11,513 bases of DNA from Pseudomonadota bacterium (GTDB taxonomy: Bacteria; Pseudomonadota; Gammaproteobacteria; Xanthomonadales; Xanthomonadaceae). Position numbers and translations under genes: made by a program. Under the pieces are notes generated by a model. That model did no database searches. It was not told where the DNA came from and saw nothing but the letters and a program-made list of their open reading frames with translations. The stretch covers positions 1-11,513 of the forward strand of contig JAEXBT010000044.1 of the NCBI GenBank assembly GCA_023393895.1. The letters run 5' to 3'. This document shows, one piece after another, positions 7,582 through 11,513 of this stretch; position 1 is the stretch's first letter, and the number at the start of each line of letters is the position of its first letter.

Positions 7582-7587
7582 ATTCTA
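7582..7587 (-). promoter_or_regulatory. Candidate -10 element of priA, implying a leaderless transcript
   Basis: The - strand reads TAGAAT (5 of 6 to TATAAT), then CCCGCC and the priA ATG. Transcription usually begins 6-7 bases after the -10 hexamer, which places the start at or next to the A of the start codon. The absence of any Shine-Dalgarno sequence before this ATG fits. No convincing -35 hexamer is visible at 16-18 bp. Confidence 0.4.
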
Positions 7588-7687
7588 CGGCGGGCCACGT
7601 CGTGCCGACGGAGTGCACTTGCGGATGGAACCTGCAGACCGCGGTCACGAAACCGGCGCAAGTCATTGGCCGGACGAAGGAATCTCC

Positions 7688-7712
7688 GTTATCCACACGA
7701 ATTGTGGATAAC
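7688..7712. promoter_or_regulatory. Palindromic pair of perfect DnaA boxes
   Basis: TTATCCACA at 7689-7697 and its exact reverse complement TGTGGATAA at 7703-7711 are both perfect matches to the DnaA-box consensus TTATNCACA. They are separated by CGAAT, and the palindrome extends one more base on each side (G7688/C7712) to 10-bp arms. Two further near-matches follow: TGTGCATGT (7715-7723, 7 of 9), spaced 12 bp from the second box in the same orientation, and TGTGCACAA (7892-7900, 8 of 9). DnaA bound here could regulate priA (start 7575) or the divergent gene (7996), or titrate DnaA. The arrangement resembles oriC-type DnaA-box clusters of gammaproteobacteria, but no dnaA, dnaN or gyrB is in view. 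A 10-bp hairpin in RNA is an alternative reading. Confidence 0.7.
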
Positions 7713-7804
7713 TCTGTGCATGTGACGGCTCCATGGCGTGAATGCCGCCTGAAACCCGCAGATTCCGCGACTTGGCCAAAAATGTACCAATCCGGTAATT
7801 TCAA

Positions 7805-7843
7805 TGAAAAACAACAACTTGTGCGTGAAACATGCATGAAACA
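7805..7843 (+). repeat. Short TGAAACA repeats in the AT-rich intergenic segment
   Basis: TGAAACA occurs at 7826-7832 and again at 7837-7843, 11 bp apart, close to one helical turn. A related TGAAAAACA lies at 7805-7813, where TTTCA-A-TGAAA (7799-7809) forms a small palindrome, and a TGAAACC lies further left at 7750-7756. They could be operator half-sites for a dimeric regulator or chance in AT-rich DNA. Confidence 0.35.
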
Positions 7844-7962
7844 ACTCGGGGCGCCCGCGTTCAGGGGAATGAGTGACGTTTTTCTGACGGCTGTGCACAA
7901 CCTGCTGGAAGGGGCTTGCCAAATGCCGCGTGCTGTGATCCATCGAGGCTCACGGCCGGGCC

Positions 7963-7970
7963 GCTATCAT
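7963..7970 (+). promoter_or_regulatory. Candidate -10 element for the 7996 gene
   Basis: GCTATCAT contains a TATCAT hexamer preceded by GC, ending 25 bases before the ATG at 7996, which predicts a leader of about 20 bases. The same GCTATCWT form occurs before the DUF3667 gene. No clear -35 is seen. Confidence 0.35.
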
Positions 7971-7995
7971 CGAAGGCCTGAATCCGCCTGCCCCG

Positions 7996-8901
7996 ATGCC
8001 CTCCGCCCCCGCCGCCACTCCCGATCCCGCAGCGTTTCGCCGCTTGCAATCGCAGCTTGAGCGTCCCGCCGCGGTGTTCGCGGAACTGTGCTGGCAGGAT
8101 GCAGCCGCCGGGGACCAGGCAGTGGCCGCGGCGATGCGTGCGCAATCCGTGCCTGCCCGGCTCGACCCGCACGCGCTGTCGGTGCGCTTCTGGCGCGACC
8201 TGCTGGCCACGCCCGACCGCGTGCCCTTCGGACCCGCGCCGTGGGCCGCGCCGCTGGACGGGCTGCAGCGGCTGCCGCGCGGGCTTCGCCTGCTGGCCCT
8301 GTTGCGATGGCTCTCGGGCCTAGGTGAAGTCGAGCTGGGCGCGATCCTGGGTCGTCCACCGGCGGCCATCCGCCGCGCGCTGGCAGAGGCTGAAGCCCTC
8401 GCCGGTCCCGCCGACTGGGCGGCTTGGCAGTCGGCCGTGCTGGCACGCATGGATGCACTGCCTCCGGCGCGGCTGGTCAACATTGCCAGCTGGCGCAGCC
8501 TGCGTTCACAGGGGCCGGAGTGGGTGGATGCCCCGACGCACGCGCCGCGGCGGCGGGCGCTGGCCGTGGTTGCCCTCGGGACGCTGCTCGCGTTGGCCGC
8601 GACCTGGTGGCTGCCCGCGCCCCGCGGCGGAGATGACGCGCCGAAGGTGCGCACGCGCACGCTGTCAGAAGCCGCGCCCGCCGCGCGCTTCGATACCGAA
8701 ACTGCCATCGCCAGCCATCCCGATCGCGCCCTGTTGTCGATGTCGGAGGCCGATGCGGCGATCGCCCGCGATACCGCCTTCTATGCCTGGTACCAGGCCG
8801 AGCGGCTCGGCACCTCCACCTACGAGCCACCCGCGCCGACCGACGAGGCGCCCGAACACAGCAGCACCCGTGAGGAGAACGGAGGCGCCGATGCGCCGTG
8901 A
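7996..8901 (+). CDS. Single-pass membrane protein with a possible sigma-region-4-like helix-turn-helix
   Basis: A 301-aa protein that I cannot assign to a named family with certainty. Residues about 88-135 (GLQRLPRGLRLLALLRWLSG, then EVELGAILGRPPAAIRRAL and EAEAL) have the rhythm of a sigma-70 region 4 HTH: a short helix after LP, an LxGLGEVELGAILG turn, then a recognition-like helix. One transmembrane helix follows (about 187-206, ALAVVALGTLLALAATWWLP), then a ~95-residue acidic, Pro-rich tail ending near the C-terminus. A cytoplasmic helical part plus one membrane span recalls sigma/anti-sigma membrane regulators, but no zinc HxxxCxxC motif is present. The ATG at 7996 has no strong ribosome-binding site; a GCTATCAT lies 25 bases upstream. 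Its last 11 bases overlap the start of the DUF3106 gene, so the two proteins probably act together. It may be a structural membrane protein with only accidental HTH likeness. Confidence 0.7.
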   Translation: MPSAPAATPDPAAFRRLQSQLERPAAVFAELCWQDAAAGDQAVAAAMRAQSVPARLDPHALSVRFWRDLLATPDRVPFGPAPWAAPLDGLQRLPRGLRLLALLRWLSGLGEVELGAILGRPPAAIRRALAEAEALAGPADWAAWQSAVLARMDALPPARLVNIASWRSLRSQGPEWVDAPTHAPRRRALAVVALGTLLALAATWWLPAPRGGDDAPKVRTRTLSEAAPAARFDTETAIASHPDRALLSMSEADAAIARDTAFYAWYQAERLGTSTYEPPAPTDEAPEHSSTREENGGADAP

Positions 8902-9460
8902 GTCACGCCACGGCAGGGTCGTGCAGGCGTTCGTGCTCGGTGCCGTGCTGCTGGCGCCAGTAAATGTCCACGCGCAGGCGCTGGACCCGGCCGTGCGCGA
9001 GGCACTGCGCGCGCGCATCGAACGCTGGGAATCACTGACTACGCGCTCGCGCAATGACGCGCGCGAACAGATGCAGGCTTGGCTGGGCCTGCCGGAGAAA
9101 CAGAAGGCCGCGCTGCGCGATTCCGCGGCCGCCTTCGCGCGGCTTACACCAGGAGAGCAGGCGGCGCTGCGCGCCAGGTTCGACGCGCTGCCGGGCGAGG
9201 CGCAGCGTGGCTGGCGGCTCGGTGCGGCACTCGGCCCGTACTATCCGCGCCTGCACCCACTCATCGCCTATCTGCCCGAAGCCGAGCGTGCGCCCATGCT
9301 GCGCACCCTGCATGCGATGCCGCCGCAGGAACTCGAACTGCTCGGGCGGCTTGCGTTCTCCACCCCGCCGGCGCAGCGGGAAGCCTTGCGTCAGGCCTTG
9401 CTCCGCCAGCCCGCCAGCGACCGCCTGCGCTGGTTGATGACGCTGCTTGACCGCCCGTGA
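8891..9460 (+). CDS. Exported DUF3106-family protein
   Basis: A 189-aa protein with an N-terminal signal sequence (basic MRRESRHGR, hydrophobic AFVLGAVLLAPV, and a likely signal-peptidase site around VHA/QA at 28-30), so it should act in the periplasm. The mature part is all-helical and built of repeated short units of the form W..L...R..AR..M..W..L...., for example IERWESLTTRSRNDAREQMQ and AFARLTPGEQAALRARFDAL, followed by a second half with LPEAERAPMLRTLHAMPPQE. This matches the DUF3106 pattern; the molecular role of the family is not established. The ATG at 8891 is preceded by a GGAGG (8880-8884) at 6 bases and lies inside the end of the upstream membrane-protein gene, which indicates translational coupling. 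The frame stays open upstream to 8324, but that extension is a shadow of the upstream gene. Its TGA abuts the stop of the opposite-strand DUF4286 gene. Confidence 0.88.
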   Translation: MRRESRHGRVVQAFVLGAVLLAPVNVHAQALDPAVREALRARIERWESLTTRSRNDAREQMQAWLGLPEKQKAALRDSAAAFARLTPGEQAALRARFDALPGEAQRGWRLGAALGPYYPRLHPLIAYLPEAERAPMLRTLHAMPPQELELLGRLAFSTPPAQREALRQALLRQPASDRLRWLMTLLDRP

Positions 9461-9769
9461 TCAACCGCCGGTGTCGCGCAGCACGCGCCGTTCAGCACGG
9501 AAATGCCCGTCGAATCGGGTGATCCCCGCCTCGCGCATCCGTGGCGCGTGTTCCTGCAGGTAGGTCGAGAGGGCGGCCTGATCGCGCAACCGGTAGCGGA
9601 CGCAGAGTGCCACTTCGCCCGCGGCCGGCGCCGGATCGATCACCTCGCTGACGGTCGCATCGATGAACCCGTCGATGGCGAGGATTTCCGCGACGTGCGT
9701 CGCGAGCCACGCGCGATAGGCTGGCGCGATGCCGGCATCCACCCACAGGTTCACCTCGTAGTTGATCAT
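9461..9769 (-). CDS. DUF4286-family small protein
   Basis: A 102-aa cytoplasmic protein starting MINYEVNLWVDAGIAPAYRA. The pattern of a beta strand with VNL/V, a helix ending in HVAEIL, GFIDATVSEV, a strand ALCVRYRLRD, a helix STYLQEHAPRMRE and a final FDGHFRAERRVL matches DUF4286, a ferredoxin-like (dimeric alpha-beta) family of unknown function similar in shape to antibiotic-biosynthesis monooxygenase-like folds. The ATG (9769-9767) overlaps the stop of the DUF3667 gene in an ATGA, so translation is likely coupled and the two proteins are made together. Extending the frame to 10003 gives Arg/His-rich sequence inside the upstream gene and is rejected. The TGA on this strand is the right half of a TGATCA palindrome shared with the DUF3106 gene. 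Confidence 0.9.
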   Translation of the reverse strand: MINYEVNLWVDAGIAPAYRAWLATHVAEILAIDGFIDATVSEVIDPAPAAGEVALCVRYRLRDQAALSTYLQEHAPRMREAGITRFDGHFRAERRVLRDTGG

Positions 9770-10917
9770 CCCTTGATCGCGAGCGCCAGCGCCATCGCGG
9801 TGACGAAGGCGAACAAGGCGAGCAACAGGTAGAGGATGCCGGTGACGCTCCAGCGCAGCAGGGTCAGCGGCCAACCGTCGCCATAGATCCGTTTCTGCGA
9901 GAACAGCAGATAGAGTGGCGTGCCGATCCAGAACGCCACGCCCATCAGCGTGCCGCCGAGCGTGGTGCCGGTCACCCGTTCGATGAGCAGCACCAGCATC
10001 CACGCCATCGCCGCCAGCAGCAGGAAGCTGTGGCTGTAGAGCGCGACCACCAGATGCTCCAGGTAGCCGATCGGGCGCAGCAGGTAGACCAGCCGCAGCA
10101 CCAGCGCAAACAGCGGCACCAGCACCAGCAGTACGCTTGGCACGTGGGTGATCAGCCGCTCCAGGAACGCGCGCCGGTCATTGGCGAACAGGCGGACGTT
10201 GGCTTCGGCGTTCTGCTCCCATTGCCGCAGCAGCCGATCGGCGAAACCGCCTTCGGCGCCGATTCGCCGACTGTCCAGCACGCGCACGTGCAACGATCCG
10301 GGGAGCGCTTCCGTCGAGGTGGCGGCAGCAGCCGGCGTGGTCCGCGGCTTGCCGCCGAGTTCGGTGATGCGCTGGTCGGCCTGGCGATCGATGGCGGCAG
10401 TCGCGAAATCGAAGGCGCTGCGGGGCGCGGGGCTGCTCTTCGCCGCGGCCTCGATCTCGGCCAGCAGTTTCGCGCGCCGGGCCTCGACGCCTTCGGTCGT
10501 GGTCTCGGCAAGGAAGGGATTGTTGTTGGCTGCCTGGTTGCCGCGCACGTCGATATCGAACCCGCCCTTCACGCCCATCGCCACGAAATGCGCGATGAAG
10601 AAGGTGATCAGGCTGAGGATCACGTACAGCCGCAGCGGCGGCAGGTAGCGCACACGCTGGCCGTCGAGGTAGTTGCGGGCGATGCGGCCGGGGCGCAGCA
10701 GATCGCGCAGGCTGCGGAAGATGCGGCCGTCCAGGTGCCAGAACGATTCGAACACGTCCTCGACCGCGTGTTGGAAGCTTTTCAGCGGGTTGTGCGCGTG
10801 CTGGCCGCAGACGTGGCACCAGCTGCCGCGCAGGACGCTCCCGCAGTTCTCGCAGGCCTGGCCGTGCGCACGTGGCGCGGCGGCAGTCGGTTCGACGGGC
10901 GCGGGTTGCTGTGTCAT
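9766..10917 (-). CDS. DUF3667-type membrane protein with N-terminal zinc ribbon
   Basis: A 383-aa integral membrane protein. The N-terminus holds a four-cysteine zinc ribbon (C22, C25, C34, C37 in ACENCGSVLRGSWCHVCGQ), followed by the conserved HAVEDVFESFWHLDGRIFRS and DLLRPGRIARNYLDGQRVRY motifs that mark DUF3667 proteins. A first membrane helix (about 97-115) is followed by a ~140-residue charged, Ala-rich loop (about 116-255) and then four or five hydrophobic helices (about 257-281, 287-313, 322-340 and 353-381). The role of the family is unknown. The ATG at 10917 follows GGAG at a 6-base distance on this strand and lies next to the zinc ribbon; the frame stays open far upstream to 11460, but that part is antisense to the MATE gene. 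It is the first gene of a two-gene operon with DUF4286 and is divergent from the MATE transporter. Confidence 0.9.
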   Translation of the reverse strand: MTQQPAPVEPTAAAPRAHGQACENCGSVLRGSWCHVCGQHAHNPLKSFQHAVEDVFESFWHLDGRIFRSLRDLLRPGRIARNYLDGQRVRYLPPLRLYVILSLITFFIAHFVAMGVKGGFDIDVRGNQAANNNPFLAETTTEGVEARRAKLLAEIEAAAKSSPAPRSAFDFATAAIDRQADQRITELGGKPRTTPAAAATSTEALPGSLHVRVLDSRRIGAEGGFADRLLRQWEQNAEANVRLFANDRRAFLERLITHVPSVLLVLVPLFALVLRLVYLLRPIGYLEHLVVALYSHSFLLLAAMAWMLVLLIERVTGTTLGGTLMGVAFWIGTPLYLLFSQKRIYGDGWPLTLLRWSVTGILYLLLALFAFVTAMALALAIKG

Positions 10918-10940
10918 CGGGGGCTCCGGGGGTGGCGCGT

Positions 10941-10948
10941 AAGATAGC
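10941..10948 (-). promoter_or_regulatory. Candidate -10 element for the DUF3667-DUF4286 operon
   Basis: On the - strand the bases read GCTATCTT, closely like the GCTATCAT before the 7996 gene; the leader to the ATG at 10917 would be about 17 bases. On the + strand the overlapping TAAGAT (10940-10945) could equally serve as a -10 for the MATE gene, so the 66-bp gap may hold back-to-back promoters. No clear -35 is seen for either. Confidence 0.35.
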
Positions 10949-10983
10949 CGGCCTTTCGCCACGGGCGCCATCGCCCCGCGTGC

Positions 10984-11513
10984 ATGACCGCCTTGCATCC
11001 CCCGCGTTTCACCCATGAGCTCGCGCGCAGCGCGCGGCTGGCCGCGCCGTTGGCCGCCGGCCACATGGCCACCGGCATGATCGGGCTGGTGGACAGCCTG
11101 ATCGCGGGGCGCCACGGCACCGCGACGCTGGCCGCGGTGTCGGTGGGTACGGCGATGTTCTGGCTGCCGATGATGATTCCGATGGGCACGCTGATGTCGC
11201 TGCCGCCATCGATCTCGCAACTGGACGGCGCCGGTCGCCGCGGCGAGATCGCGCCGCTGTTCCGCCAGGCGCTTTGGCTTGCGGCCATGCTTGGCGTGCT
11301 CTTGTGGCTGCTGATCACGCTGTTCCCGCTGGCGCTGGCGGCCATCGGCATCGCCCCGGAGATCCGGCCCGGTGCCGCCGCTTTCCTGCTCGGCATCCGC
11401 TGGGGCGTGCCGGCGCTCACGCTGTACCTGGCGTTGCGCTACCTCTGCGACGGCCTGCACTGGACCCTGCCGACGATGCTGTTCGGCTTCGGCGGGCTGC
11501 TGCTGCTGGTGCC
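10984..11513 (+). CDS. MATE-family efflux transporter (5' part, runs off the window)
   Basis: The frame is open from ATG 10984 to the end of the window (176 codons, no stop). The N-terminal sequence shows the MATE/NorM pattern: a basic helix HELARSARLAAPLAAGHMAT, then GLVDSLIAGRHGTATLAAVS (the usual vDtimvGrlG..alAAvs motif), FWLPMMIPMGTLMSLPPSIS, QLDGAGRRGEIAPLFRQALW, and further hydrophobic helices including LGVLLWLLITLFPLALAAIG. About five of the usual twelve membrane helices are visible; full-length members are about 450 aa. These inner-membrane antiporters export drugs or metabolites in exchange for Na+ or H+; the substrate cannot be told from this part. The gene is divergent from the DUF3667 operon with a 66-bp shared promoter gap. 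No ribosome-binding site is obvious, but the ATG sits just where family members begin. Confidence 0.9.
   Translation, partial: MTALHPPRFTHELARSARLAAPLAAGHMATGMIGLVDSLIAGRHGTATLAAVSVGTAMFWLPMMIPMGTLMSLPPSISQLDGAGRRGEIAPLFRQALWLAAMLGVLLWLLITLFPLALAAIGIAPEIRPGAAAFLLGIRWGVPALTLYLALRYLCDGLHWTLPTMLFGFGGLLLLV

Larger units (their letters stand above)
7576..7995. other. Long intergenic region between divergent genes, AT-richer than its surroundings
   Basis: This 420-bp gap separates priA (- strand) from the 7996 gene (+ strand). I see no convincing gene in it. Reading from priA outward it contains the candidate priA -10 (7582-7587), a perfect inverted pair of DnaA boxes (7688-7712), degenerate box-like copies (7715-7723 and 7892-7900), an AT-rich stretch with A- and T-runs (about 7772-7848) carrying TGAAAC-type repeats, and a candidate -10 for the rightward gene (7963-7970). 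A + strand reading frame through it starting at ATG 7782 uses AT-rich codons and ends in an Arg-rich shadow of the next gene, so I do not call it. Confidence 0.7.

Noticed and set aside
5434..7725. A 763-codon + strand open frame antisense to priA
   Set aside because: Its product is an Arg/Gln/His/Gly-rich low-complexity string with no family pattern, and the other strand encodes a complete PriA with every motif. It is a GC-rich shadow.
7576..7995. The chromosomal origin oriC
   Set aside because: Only two perfect DnaA boxes are present, and dnaA, dnaN, recF, gyrB or rpmH are not in view; relatives carry oriC beside dnaA. Kept as a DnaA-binding locus only.
7782..8060. A possible 93-aa + strand gene beginning MYQSGNFNEKQQ
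   Set aside because: It has no ribosome-binding site, uses codons unlike the neighbours, resembles no family and ends in an Arg-rich shadow of the 7996 gene. A conserved short peptide cannot be fully excluded without alignment.
10030..10947. A 305-codon + strand open frame antisense to the DUF3667 gene
   Set aside because: No domain pattern; the opposite strand has a clear zinc ribbon and membrane helices.
10918..11460. N-terminal extension of the DUF3667 frame
   Set aside because: Gln/Arg/His-rich low complexity antisense to the MATE gene; the zinc ribbon starts just after the ATG at 10917.

Overview
The window is GC-rich, gene-dense DNA from a Proteobacterium. The gene families (LytS/LytTR signalling, a DUF3106 protein, DUF4286, DUF3667, an autotransporter barrel), the compact gene packing and GCTAnnnT-type -10 elements suggest the Xanthomonadaceae/Lysobacteraceae (a Lysobacter- or Luteimonas-like organism). 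That assignment is inference; no rRNA or other taxonomic marker is present.

Left part, all on the + strand. The 3' end of an autotransporter-type outer-membrane beta-barrel gene (1-959) is followed by a strong GC hairpin that probably ends its transcript. Next is a complete 2-oxoglutarate/Fe(II) dioxygenase of the prolyl 4-hydroxylase family (1028-1945), with somewhat different codon use. Then comes a tight three-gene signalling operon: two paralogous LytS/AlgZ-type membrane histidine kinases (2021-3136 and 3133-4278), overlapping by ATGA, and one LytTR response regulator (4269-4994), overlapping the second kinase by 10 bases.

Middle part, on the - strand. A 93-aa stand-alone quorum-sensing-type LuxR DNA-binding domain (4984-5265) runs tail-to-tail into the response regulator, with 11 bp of overlap. 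Upstream of it is priA (5371-7575), the replication-restart helicase, probably expressed from a leaderless or near-leaderless transcript.

The gap 7576-7995 is the only long intergenic region. It is visibly more AT-rich than the rest and holds two perfect, inverted DnaA boxes 5 bp apart, degenerate box-like copies, and a small cluster of TGAAAC-type repeats. It sits between priA and a divergent + strand pair: a membrane protein with a possible sigma-region-4-like helix-turn-helix (7996-8901) and an exported DUF3106 protein (8891-9460).

Right part. A DUF3667 zinc-ribbon membrane protein and a DUF4286 protein form a translationally coupled - strand operon (10917 down to 9461). It meets the DUF3106 gene at a TGATCA palindrome that supplies both stop codons. 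A MATE-family efflux gene starts divergently at 10984 and runs off the window.

The observations most worth a second look are the DnaA-box palindrome next to priA, the LuxR effector domain without a sensor, and the duplicated kinase pair feeding a single regulator. No rRNA, tRNA, CRISPR array, transposase or phage gene was seen.
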